Of a DNA stretch of 6,381 bases, positions 1-5,879 are shown piece by piece (positions within the stretch are counted from its first letter, which is position 1; each line of letters begins with the position of its first letter). Under the pieces are notes generated by a model, which saw only the letters and a list, made by a program, of their open reading frames with translations, was not told the DNA's origin and did no database searches. Source of the DNA: Rhodospirillales bacterium (GTDB taxonomy: Bacteria; Pseudomonadota; Alphaproteobacteria; Acetobacterales; Acetobacteraceae); the NCBI GenBank assembly GCA_028866445.1, contig JAGWIE010000082.1, positions 1 through 6,381 on the forward strand, in the 5' to 3' direction. Position numbers and translations under genes: made by a program.

Positions 1-1
1 C

Positions 2-337
2 GCCACCATCATCGCCACCGGCACTGAAGTGTCTCTGGCCATGGGGGCGAAGAAAAAGCTGGCGGAGCAGGGCATCGAGGTAGCGGTGGTTTCCGCCCCG
101 TGTTTCGAGCTGTTCGCCCAACAATCGCCAGAGTATCAGCGGGAGGTTCTGGGCAGCGCGCCACGCATCGGTGTGGAAGCCGCCTGTGGTTTCGGCTGGG
201 AACGCTGGCTGGGGGCTGATGGCATTTTCATCGGCATGAACGGATTCGGCGCCAGCGCGCCCGCCGAAATTCTGTACGAGCATTTCGGCATTACGGAAGC
301 GGCGATCATGGCTGCGGTTAAGAAGGAAGGAAACTGA
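2..337 (+). CDS. tkt: Transketolase, C-terminal end (5' truncated by window edge)
   Basis: Only the last 111 codons are present; the frame is open from base 2 and ends at TGA 335-337. Transketolase is a thiamine-diphosphate enzyme that moves two-carbon ketol units between sugar phosphates in the non-oxidative pentose phosphate or Calvin cycle; it acts in the cytosol as a dimer. The visible part is the C-terminal domain. It opens with ATIIATGTEVSLA, followed by the VVSAPCFELF strand, the FGWERW motif and GMNGFGASAPAEIL near the end. All of these are typical of bacterial transketolase C-termini. The catalytic TPP-binding region lies outside the window. gap begins only 2 nt after the stop and its ribosome binding site lies inside this gene, so the two are almost certainly co-transcribed. 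Assignment to transketolase rather than to DXP synthase is secure from the FGASAP motif. Confidence 0.95.
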   Translation, partial: ATIIATGTEVSLAMGAKKKLAEQGIEVAVVSAPCFELFAQQSPEYQREVLGSAPRIGVEAACGFGWERWLGADGIFIGMNGFGASAPAEILYEHFGITEAAIMAAVKKEGN

Positions 338-339
338 AA

Positions 340-1353
340 ATGGCAGTGAAAATCGCGATTAACGGCTTTGGCCGCATTGGCCGCCTGGTTCTGCGCGCGC
401 TTATTGAGAGCGGCCGCACAGATGTGGAGCCGGTGCTGATCAATGACCTCGGCAGTGTCGAGGATAACGCGCATTTGCTCCGCTATGATTCGGTTCATGG
501 CCGCTTTCCCGGCATTGTTGAGGTGAAGGGCGATAGCCTTGTCATCACCTGCGCTGGCCGCAGCTACGCGCCCATTAAAGTGGTGGCGGAGCGCGACCCG
601 GCCAAGCTGCCGCTTTCCGGCATTGATGTTGCCATGGAATGCACCGGCTTGTTCACCAAGCGCGAATCCGCCGCTGCCCTGCTGACCGCCGGTGCGCGCA
701 AGGTGATCGTTTCCGCCCCGGCTGATGGCGTGGACGCCACCATTGTTTATGGCGTGAACCACAAAACGCTGACCAAGGAGATGGAGGTTATCTCCAACGC
801 CTCCTGCACCACCAACTGCCTGGTGCCGATGGCGAAGGTGCTGCACGACGCATTCGGGATTGAGCGTGGCTACATGGTGACCATCCATTCCTACACCGGC
901 GACCAGAAAACCGTGGATACGCTGCACAAGGACCGCCACCGCGCCCGCGCCGCTGGGCTTTCGATGATCCCGACGAGCACGGGTGCGGCGAAGGCCGTTG
1001 GCCTGGTGCTGCCGGAACTGGCCGGCAAGCTGGACGGCACCTCCATCCGCGTGCCGACGCCGGATGTTTCGCTGGTTTCCTTCGATGTGGTGCTGAAGAA
1101 GCAGGCGACCAAGGATGAGGTGAATGCCGCGATGAAGGCCGCGGCCGAGGGCTCGCTGAAGGGCGTGCTAGATTATTCCACTGAGGCTCTGGTGAGTACC
1201 GATTTCATTCATCAGCCTGCCTCCTGCACTTTTGACGCGCCGCAGACCGCGGTGGTGGATAAGGCGCTGGTCCGTGTGATGGGCTGGTACGACAATGAAT
1301 GGGGTTTCTCCAGCCGCATGTCCGACACCGCTGCCTATTTTGGTGCGCTATGA
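340..1353 (+). CDS. gap: Type I glyceraldehyde-3-phosphate dehydrogenase
   Basis: 337 aa, normal full length for the family. It catalyses reversible NAD(P)-dependent oxidation and phosphorylation of glyceraldehyde-3-phosphate to 1,3-bisphosphoglycerate in the cytosol, as a tetramer. The N-terminal Rossmann fold carries NGFGRIGR (residues 8-15). NDL at 35-37 places Asp36 where NAD-preferring enzymes bind the adenosine ribose, which suggests NAD use (inference). The active site SNASCTTNC spans 152-160, with catalytic Cys156 and its partner His183 in IHSYTGDQ, at the usual 27-residue spacing. The C-terminal WYDNEWGFS motif is present. The start is supported by a purine-rich AAGGAAGGA at 323-331, about 9 nt upstream, and by the family N-terminus. 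It lies between tkt and pgk; its TGA stop overlaps the pgk ATG. Its product is the substrate of Pgk, so the gene order follows the pathway. Confidence 0.97.
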   Translation: MAVKIAINGFGRIGRLVLRALIESGRTDVEPVLINDLGSVEDNAHLLRYDSVHGRFPGIVEVKGDSLVITCAGRSYAPIKVVAERDPAKLPLSGIDVAMECTGLFTKRESAAALLTAGARKVIVSAPADGVDATIVYGVNHKTLTKEMEVISNASCTTNCLVPMAKVLHDAFGIERGYMVTIHSYTGDQKTVDTLHKDRHRARAAGLSMIPTSTGAAKAVGLVLPELAGKLDGTSIRVPTPDVSLVSFDVVLKKQATKDEVNAAMKAAAEGSLKGVLDYSTEALVSTDFIHQPASCTFDAPQTAVVDKALVRVMGWYDNEWGFSSRMSDTAAYFGAL

Positions 1354-2555
1354 GCAGGACACTCGACGATGTGAACGTCGCGGGGCAGCGCGTGCTGCTG
1401 CGTGCCGATTTGAACGTGCCCGTGCGGGACGGAAAGGTGACAGACGCGACCCGGCTTGAGCGCCTGCTGCCGACCATCAAGGAGCTTGCCGATAACGGCG
1501 CCAAGGTGATCGTGCTCAGCCATTTTGACCGGCCCGAGGGCAAGGTGGTGCCCGAGCTTTCGTTGAAGCCGATCGCGGAATCGCTTGGCCGCATTCTTGG
1601 TAAGCCTGTGGCCTTCGCGGCCGATTGCATCGGGCCGGAAGCCGAAAACGCCGTTGCCGCGTTGAACAATGGCGATGTGCTGGTGCTGGAAAATACCCGT
1701 TTCCATGCCGGGGAGGAGGCCAATGACCCGGCTTTCGCCGCGGCTTTGGCGAAATTGGGCGATATTTTCGTCAACGACGCGTTCTCCGCGGCACACCGCG
1801 CCCATGCCTCCACGGAAGGCGTGGCAAGGCATATGCCCTCCTTCGCCGGGCGGCTGATGCAGGCGGAGCTGCACGCGCTGGAAAAGGCTTTGGGTAACCC
1901 GCAGCGCCCGGTTGCGGCCATCGTCGCGGGCTCCAAAGTTTCCACCAAGCTGGAGTTGCTGAATAACCTGGTCACCAAGGTGGATATTCTGGTAATTGGC
2001 GGTGCCATGGCCAATACCTTCCTGGCGGCACAGGGGCATAATGTCGGTAAGTCCTTGCAGGAAAAGGACCTGCACGGCACCGCACTGGAGATTATGAAAA
2101 CCGCCGCCGCCAAGGGATGCGAAATATTCCTGCCGCTGGACGTGGTTGTGGCCGAGAAATTCGAGGCGAATGCGCCGACCCATGTGGTGAAGGTGGATGC
2201 CATACCGGCTGATGCCATGGCGCTGGATGTTGGCCCCGCAACGGTGGAGGCGTTCATCCACCGCCTGCCTGAGATCAAGACCATCATCTGGAACGGCCCG
2301 CTCGGCGCATTCGAAACCAAGCCGTTCGATGCCTCAACTAACACGCTCGCCAGCGCCATTGCGAAGGCAACGCAGGAAGGCAAGGTGATTTCAGTCGGTG
2401 GCGGTGGGGATACTGTTTCGGCACTGAAACTGGCCGGGGTGCATCACGAGCTGACTTATCTTTCTTCCGCCGGGGGCGCTTTCCTGGAATGGATGGAAGG
2501 CAAGATGCTTCCCGGTGTGGAAGTGTTGAGCAAAGGGTTTTCAAATCTAGGTTAA
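1350..2555 (+). CDS. pgk: Phosphoglycerate kinase
   Basis: 401 aa, full length. It transfers the acyl phosphate of 1,3-bisphosphoglycerate to ADP, giving 3-phosphoglycerate and ATP; it works as a cytosolic monomer. Visible family motifs: RADLNVP at residues 18-24 (3-PG binding), LSHFDRPEGK (usually HFGRP; here Asp replaces Gly), ENTRFHAGEE, FVNDAFSAAHRAHAS, the GSKVSTKLELL segment, GPLGAFE, and the nucleotide-binding GGGDT followed by SSAGGAFLEW near the C-terminus. The chosen start is the ATG at 1350, which overlaps the gap stop (ATGA) and gives the expected N-terminus (MSRTLDDVNV). An in-frame ATG at 1299 would add 17 unrelated residues inside gap. There is no strong Shine-Dalgarno sequence, so translation is probably coupled to gap. 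A strong terminator starts 14 nt after the stop, ending the operon. Confidence 0.97.
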   Translation: MSRTLDDVNVAGQRVLLRADLNVPVRDGKVTDATRLERLLPTIKELADNGAKVIVLSHFDRPEGKVVPELSLKPIAESLGRILGKPVAFAADCIGPEAENAVAALNNGDVLVLENTRFHAGEEANDPAFAAALAKLGDIFVNDAFSAAHRAHASTEGVARHMPSFAGRLMQAELHALEKALGNPQRPVAAIVAGSKVSTKLELLNNLVTKVDILVIGGAMANTFLAAQGHNVGKSLQEKDLHGTALEIMKTAAAKGCEIFLPLDVVVAEKFEANAPTHVVKVDAIPADAMALDVGPATVEAFIHRLPEIKTIIWNGPLGAFETKPFDASTNTLASAIAKATQEGKVISVGGGGDTVSALKLAGVHHELTYLSSAGGAFLEWMEGKMLPGVEVLSKGFSNLG

Positions 2556-2569
2556 TCAATGAAGGTTTA

Positions 2570-2612
2570 AAAAACCGCTTTCCCTCTGGTTTCCCTCTGG
2601 AAGGCGGTTTTT
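2570..2612 (+). terminator. Intrinsic terminator after pgk
   Basis: The 14-nt arms 2570-2583 (AAAAACCGCTTTCC) and 2599-2612 (GGAAGGCGGTTTTT) pair along their whole length with a single G-U wobble. The 3' arm ends in a T run, followed by G and TTT. The loop is 15 nt and contains part of an 11-bp tandem duplication. The A run on the 5' side means the element could also stop transcription coming from the other strand. It lies 14 nt past the pgk stop and closes the tkt-gap-pgk operon. Confidence 0.9.
2579..2600. repeat. Perfect 11-bp tandem duplication in the terminator hairpin
   Basis: TTTCCCTCTGG occurs twice back to back (2579-2589 and 2590-2600). The copies cover the top of the 5' arm, the loop and the first two bases of the 3' arm of the pgk terminator. 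Removing one copy would leave the same 14-bp stem closed by a CTCT tetraloop, so the duplication looks like a replication-slippage insertion that lengthened the loop from 4 to 15 nt. Confidence 0.9.
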
Positions 2613-2720
2613 GTTTACGCACGCATATTTGCCCAGCGTGTGGCGTGGATGGACGGCGGCTGGGGGGCCGGTTAGGTCTCTCCAGTTACTTTTTTACCTC
2701 CAGTCTTCGCGGCGGCGTGC

Positions 2721-3623
2721 ATGAGCCTGTCAGTCGTTTTCGGTCGGCTTCCCGCGTCTCGCGCGCAGGCGTTCCTGCTTGTGCTGGCAGCGGTGGCGTT
2801 GTGGGGAATGGCACCCGTCGGCAACCGTTATTTCATCGGCAATACCCATCTGGCGATGCCGGGTGCCGTTTATATGGCGCTACGTTACTCCATTGCGTCT
2901 ATTTGTTTTCTGCCGGGTGTGGCGGCGGCGTGGCGAAGCTGGTCCCGGCGGGACTGGCTGCGGGGGGCCGTTTGCGGGCTGGCGGGCGTTTCGGGTTATA
3001 ATCTGCTTGGAGGTGTTGCAGCACGAACAGTTTCCGCCGGAATGACAGGGCTGTTGAACTCCTCAGAATCCTTAATAATCCTGCTGCTCTCCTGCCTCAT
3101 CCTGCGTCGGCCGCCGGGGGGGAAAGACGTTCTCGCCGCGTTGCTGGGCCTGGGTGGCATAGTGCTGCTGGCCGGTTCCGCGGGCCCGGCTGAAGGCGAT
3201 GTACGCGGCATATTGCTGTTGCTCCTAGGTGCCTTCGGCTGGGCGGTTTATTGTGTGCTCATTCCGCCGCTCATTAAAAAACACGGGGCGTTGCAGAGCT
3301 CGGCGGTTACGATGTGCCTGGGTACGTTGCCGCTGCTTGCCGCGGGTGCGCCGGGGATGGGGCAAATGATGGCGGCAATGTCGCACCGCGAATGGGAGCT
3401 CATGCTGTGCATGGGTGTGTGCATTTCGGTGGGGGCACTCATTGCCTGGAATAAGGGTGTTGCCGTGCTGGGGGCACAGAATGCGAGCTGGTTTTTGTAT
3501 CTGTTGCCGGTATTCAGCGCGCTGGGGGGCTTTTTACTGCTGGGTGAACCATTAACCCTGGGTGAATTTGCCGGGGGTGCGATGATCCTAAGTTCTGTCT
3601 ATATCGCACAATGGCACCGTTAG
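2721..3623 (+). CDS. EamA/DMT-superfamily membrane transporter, substrate unknown
   Basis: 300 aa, the usual size of a ten-helix drug/metabolite transporter. Hydrophobic segments lie at about residues 16-34, 45-66, 79-98, 105-127, 134-152, 160-182, 190-208, 226-243, 252-274 and 279-297, forming two EamA repeats. The second repeat ends in the classic pattern of helix, LLLGEPLT (273-280), and a final Gly-rich helix. The matching spot in the first repeat reads LILRRPPGGKD, without the usual Glu. This family exports or imports small metabolites such as amino acids, nucleosides or sugars across the inner membrane; nothing here fixes the substrate. The ATG at 2721 has no clear Shine-Dalgarno sequence. 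A strong terminator upstream separates it from pgk, so it should have its own promoter, but none is recognisable in 2613-2720. It contains a G7 run at 3116-3122. Confidence 0.88.
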   Translation: MSLSVVFGRLPASRAQAFLLVLAAVALWGMAPVGNRYFIGNTHLAMPGAVYMALRYSIASICFLPGVAAAWRSWSRRDWLRGAVCGLAGVSGYNLLGGVAARTVSAGMTGLLNSSESLIILLLSCLILRRPPGGKDVLAALLGLGGIVLLAGSAGPAEGDVRGILLLLLGAFGWAVYCVLIPPLIKKHGALQSSAVTMCLGTLPLLAAGAPGMGQMMAAMSHREWELMLCMGVCISVGALIAWNKGVAVLGAQNASWFLYLLPVFSALGGFLLLGEPLTLGEFAGGAMILSSVYIAQWHR

Positions 3624-3648
3624 AGCGCGATCATCCGGCTCTAACCGG
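3617..3648 (+). other. Stem-loop over the transporter stop codon
   Basis: CCGTTAGAGC (3617-3626) can pair with GCTCTAACCGG (3638-3648): eight pairs, a one-base bulge, then two more pairs, around an 11-nt loop. The TAG stop (3621-3623) is in the 5' arm. No T run follows, so it is not a standard intrinsic terminator. It could protect a 3' end or be a chance fold. Confidence 0.35.
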
Positions 3649-3729
3649 CATCTGGCCAGTAGATGAGGAAGGCTTCATCCGGGTTGGATTCCGCCTTGGG
3701 CGTCATACCTGAAGCTGCACCTGCCAAAT

Positions 3730-3735
3730 AGGAGG
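3730..3735 (+). promoter_or_regulatory. Strong Shine-Dalgarno of the PfpI-family gene
   Basis: A consensus AGGAGG lies 5 nt before the ATG at 3741 and fixes that start. It is the only full-consensus ribosome binding site in the window and suggests the protein is made at a high rate. Confidence 0.85.
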
Positions 3736-3740
3736 ACAGC

Positions 3741-4298
3741 ATGAGCAAACTGAGTAAATTGAAAATCGCCGTTCTGGCCACTGATGGTTTTGAACAATCC
3801 GAACTGACCGAGCCGGTGCGCGCGCTGCGCGAGGCGGGGGCGCAGCCGGTGGTGGTAGCGCCACATAGCGGGCAGATCCAGGGCATGAAGCACCATGACA
3901 AGGGCGATATGGTAAAAGTGGACCAAACGCTGGACCATGCGGATGCCAAGGAGTTTGATGCGCTGGTGTTGCCGGGTGGCGTGGCAAACCCCGATGAGTT
4001 GCGGATAAACAAGGAGGCGATGGCGTTCATCAAGCACTTTGTGCAATCCAATAAACCGGTTGCGGCGATCTGCCATGGGCCATGGACACTAATTGAGGCT
4101 GGCGCTGTAAAGGGCCGGAAAATTACTTCCTGGCCCTCTCTGCGCACAGATTTAAAGAATGCGGGCGCTGATTGGGTTGACCAGGATGTGGTGGTGGACG
4201 GGCAGTTTGTGACCTCACGCAAACCAGATGATTTGCCTGCATTTAACCGCGAATTGATGAAGCTCCTGGAGTCTCACTCAACGCGTAATGCAGCTTAG
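3741..4298 (+). CDS. DJ-1/PfpI-family protein (type 1 glutamine amidotransferase-like)
   Basis: 185 aa, about the usual length for single-domain PfpI/YhbO-type proteins. The fold is a flavodoxin-like sandwich with a nucleophile elbow. Visible landmarks: an N-terminal strand KIAVLATDGFEQSEL, whose Glu18 is the conserved acidic residue next to the nucleophile; FDALVLPGG in the middle; and the elbow AICHGPW with Cys111 and His112, the Cys-His pair of this family. Members have been described as intracellular proteases, stress chaperones or protein and nucleotide deglycases; the true activity is debated and cannot be told from sequence. The location is probably cytosolic, as there is no signal peptide. 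The gene seems monocistronic: 117 bp separates it from the transporter, and it converges on yacG 20 bp downstream. A stress-response role is an inference from the family only. Confidence 0.9.
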   Translation: MSKLSKLKIAVLATDGFEQSELTEPVRALREAGAQPVVVAPHSGQIQGMKHHDKGDMVKVDQTLDHADAKEFDALVLPGGVANPDELRINKEAMAFIKHFVQSNKPVAAICHGPWTLIEAGAVKGRKITSWPSLRTDLKNAGADWVDQDVVVDGQFVTSRKPDDLPAFNRELMKLLESHSTRNAA

Positions 4299-4309
4299 AT
4301 GCGAGAAGA

Positions 4310-4335
4310 AGGAAGAGGCTATTCCGCCTCTTCCT
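4310..4335. terminator. Hairpin between the convergent PfpI-family gene and yacG (possible shared terminator)
   Basis: The arms at 4310-4319 (AGGAAGAGGC) and 4326-4335 (GCCTCTTCCT) pair perfectly for 10 bp around a 6-nt loop. Read on the - strand, the hairpin is followed by TCTTCT, a pyrimidine-rich and partly T-rich tail. On the + strand the tail is CATCTTCCTCTTCC, with no real T run. The 3' end of yacG, including its stop, lies inside the structure. It probably ends the infA-maf-RNase-yacG transcript and perhaps the PfpI transcript, but the missing T runs keep confidence moderate. Confidence 0.5.
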
Positions 4336-4471
4336 CATCTTCCTCTTCCGGTGGAGCAGGTAGCTTATAGCTGTCGTTCAGCCAGTTCCCGAGGTCGATA
4401 TCGGCGCAGCGGCGTGAGCAGAAGGGTTCGTGTTCAGGCGCGGTGGGTTTGCCGCAGATGGGGCATTTCAT
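4319..4471 (-). CDS. yacG: YacG-family zinc-binding DNA gyrase inhibitor
   Basis: 50 aa, short even for this small family (E. coli YacG is about 65 aa). It starts MKCPICGKP, and Cys3, Cys6, Cys18 and Cys22 form the C-x2-C-x11-C-x3-C zinc site. This is followed by the family signature CSRRCADIDLGNWL and, near the C-terminus, a very acidic tail (EEEDEEEAE). In E. coli, YacG binds the GyrB subunit and blocks DNA binding by gyrase; the same role here is inferred from the family. The ATG (4471-4469) overlaps the TGA stop of the RNase E/G-like gene in an ATGA, with no good Shine-Dalgarno sequence, so translation is probably coupled. It is the last gene of the infA-maf-RNase-yacG cluster and converges on the PfpI-family gene. 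The zinc motif and signature make the identity firm. Confidence 0.93.
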   Translation of the reverse strand: MKCPICGKPTAPEHEPFCSRRCADIDLGNWLNDSYKLPAPPEEEDEEEAE

Positions 4472-5322
4472 CCGTTCATAATCTCATGCAAGGGCGGGCG
4501 AACGCGCCGCCGGTTAATTTCCGCAAAGCCCAGATGCGACAGCCCCAGGAGTGTGGGGTCGAGCGGGTCGTGCTTCAACGCCTCGCGCAAGGGTGGCAGA
4601 AGTTTTTGCCGCTGGGCGGCCTTTAGCCCCGCGAAATCAATGAGAATGCCGCCGGAGAGATTGCGCAGTACAATCTGCCGGCAGATTTCCGGAATGATGG
4701 CTATGTTGAGCGCGAGCGGCGGCATATGGCTGGCGGCGGCGGCGTCAATGTCCAGCAGCGTGGCAGCCGGGGCAGGGGTGATGTGCAACCGGGCGCCATG
4801 GAGAAGTGAGGCGGTTGGTTCCCTCAAACTCGCGATTTCGTCTTCTAGAACCGCATCGATGGCGTTTGCATCATAGCGCATCCGGCCTGCCAGTGCGGGG
4901 CGCAGATCGGCCATCAGCGCATAATCATCCAGAATAATATCTTCTGCTGGAAAGCGCTGTGCCAGCTCCACCAACGGTCCTGGGCCATGGGCGATAAGGC
5001 CGGGCGTGCTTGCAGGTGGAGCCTCCGCCAACGCAAGCCGCGGGCCTTTGCCACCTTGCGCGGCGCGGGTGACGGAGACGCTGATATATTGGCCTTCGGT
5101 AAGGTTCTTTCCCCCGGCGCTATCTGGCAGAAAGCCTGAAAACTCGCCGCCCAAGGCGATAAAACATCCCGCCAGCGCCTTTTCCACCGAAACCACCCTG
5201 CCGGTGTAAATGTCGCCCACACCGTCTGGCGCGTTAGGTTTCCAAAGGTAAAATTCCGTCAGCTCATCGCCGCGCAGCAGGGCGATGCGCACCAGCCCGC
5301 CACGCATGGAGGCCGCGATCAA
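4468..5322 (-). CDS. Short RNase E/G-like protein
   Basis: About 284 aa if started at TTG 5322-5320, against about 490 aa for E. coli RNase G. Family members cut single-stranded RNA in rRNA and mRNA processing. An S1-type RNA-binding region spans about residues 33-100 (VGDIYTGRV, then GCFIALGGEFSGFLP). The DNase I-like catalytic part keeps both metal-binding Asp positions: Asp193 in LLDIDA and Asp229 in GGILIDF. The Asn normally two residues after the first Asp (DxN) is Ala here. It ends just after the conserved LGFAEINRRRVRPPL and lacks the zinc-link and the small domain. Start choice: TTG at 5322 overlaps the maf stop and supplies the first strand (IAAS...RIALL) seen in the family; ATG at 5307 would give 279 aa. 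Codons further upstream (to 5460) only shadow maf. The name rng may be used for such proteins, but orthology is uncertain. Confidence 0.85.
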   Translation of the reverse strand: MIAASMRGGLVRIALLRGDELTEFYLWKPNAPDGVGDIYTGRVVSVEKALAGCFIALGGEFSGFLPDSAGGKNLTEGQYISVSVTRAAQGGKGPRLALAEAPPASTPGLIAHGPGPLVELAQRFPAEDIILDDYALMADLRPALAGRMRYDANAIDAVLEDEIASLREPTASLLHGARLHITPAPAATLLDIDAAAASHMPPLALNIAIIPEICRQIVLRNLSGGILIDFAGLKAAQRQKLLPPLREALKHDPLDPTLLGLSHLGFAEINRRRVRPPLHEIMNG

Positions 5323-5879
5323 CGCCAGCCCAGGCCGCGCAGCAAAGCGCTGGTTTCGTGCAAAGGCAGCCCAACCACGCCGGAATAAGAGCCGGAAATA
5401 AAATCGATAAAGCTGGCGGCCTGGCCCTGGATGGCGTAACCACCCGCCTTGCCCTGCCATTCCTCGCCATCCAGATAGGCACGCAGTTGCGGTTCATCGA
5501 GCCGTGCGAAACCTACCACTGATTCCACGAGCTTGCTGGCAATGCGGCCATCAGGGGCGGCCACGGCGACAGCGCTGTAAACCTTGTGGCGGCGGCCAGA
5601 GAGGAGGCGCAGGTAACGCTCGGCATCCTCGCGGGATTCAGTTTTGTGCAAAATGCGTCTGCCAGCGGCGACCACAGTATCCGCAGTGATAACGAAAGCA
5701 TCCGGGGCGGGGCTGAGTTTTCCTAACGCCATCCGGCGCGCATAAACCCGGGGCAGTTCGTCTTTCTCGGGGGTTTCGTTGATCTCAGGGGCGACGATTC
5801 GGGCAGGCTCAATGCCGATTTGCCGCAAGAGCGCCAGGCGGCGTGGGCTGGCTGAAGCCAGAATTACTTGAAGCGGAAT
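5319..5879 (-). CDS. maf: Maf-family nucleoside triphosphate pyrophosphatase, non-AUG start
   Basis: About 186 aa if started at ATT 5879-5877. Maf proteins hydrolyse non-canonical or excess nucleotides to monophosphates in the cytosol. The N-terminus holds the phosphate-binding SASPRR (residues 9-14). Catalytic Asp67 lies in ITADTVV, and HKTESREDA and LSGRRHKVYSAV follow. KAGGYAIQG (from residue 144) resembles the KAGAYGIQG of YhdE-type dTTP/UTP pyrophosphatases rather than the m7GTP-type YceF. The open frame runs back to a stop at 5903-5901 but contains no ATG, GTG or TTG before SASPRR; the first TTG (5828) comes after it and would remove the active-site loop. ATT 5879 (MPLQVILASASPRR) matches the family N-terminus best. 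ATT 5864 and CTG 5861 are the alternatives. It overlaps the infA 3' end and is followed by the RNase gene with a TTGA overlap. Confidence 0.92.
   Translation of the reverse strand: MPLQVILASASPRRLALLRQIGIEPARIVAPEINETPEKDELPRVYARRMALGKLSPAPDAFVITADTVVAAGRRILHKTESREDAERYLRLLSGRRHKVYSAVAVAAPDGRIASKLVESVVGFARLDEPQLRAYLDGEEWQGKAGGYAIQGQAASFIDFISGSYSGVVGLPLHETSALLRGLGWR

Noticed and set aside
136..939. Antisense open frame opposite tkt and gap (267 codons)
   Set aside because: It shadows two well-supported genes, is unusually rich in His, Gln and Asn, and has no family features or start signal.
1299..1349. In-frame upstream ATG that would extend pgk by 17 residues
   Set aside because: The extra residues are out-of-frame gap sequence and unlike any Pgk N-terminus; ATG 1350 gives the normal start.
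1205..2383. Long antisense open frame opposite pgk (392 codons), plus another opposite pgk at 1335-2261
   Set aside because: They lie fully opposite a firm pgk gene, have a composition rich in Ser, Ala and Arg, and show no recognisable motif. GC-rich codon bias commonly leaves such frames open.
2489..3001. Open frame on the + strand bridging the pgk end and the transporter start
   Set aside because: It runs across the pgk terminator and in a different frame from both genes, with no recognisable domain.
3641..3706. 21-residue antisense peptide (MTPKAESNPDEAFLIYWPDAG without its last residue pattern known) in the intergenic region
   Set aside because: The composition looks protein-like, but the ribosome binding site is weak, the length is minimal and no relative is known to me; it could be a decayed gene end, which cannot be shown from this window.
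3663..3731. 22-codon open frame whose stop touches the AGGAGG of the PfpI-family gene
   Set aside because: It has no Shine-Dalgarno sequence and no known leader-peptide features; 22 codons open by chance is common.
4288..4876. Two + strand open frames opposite yacG and the RNase gene
   Set aside because: Both are antisense shadows without motifs; yacG and the RNase on the other strand are clear.
5323..5460. Upstream extension of the RNase E/G frame by 46 residues
   Set aside because: It overlaps the conserved maf C-terminal region and does not resemble an RNase E/G N-terminus.
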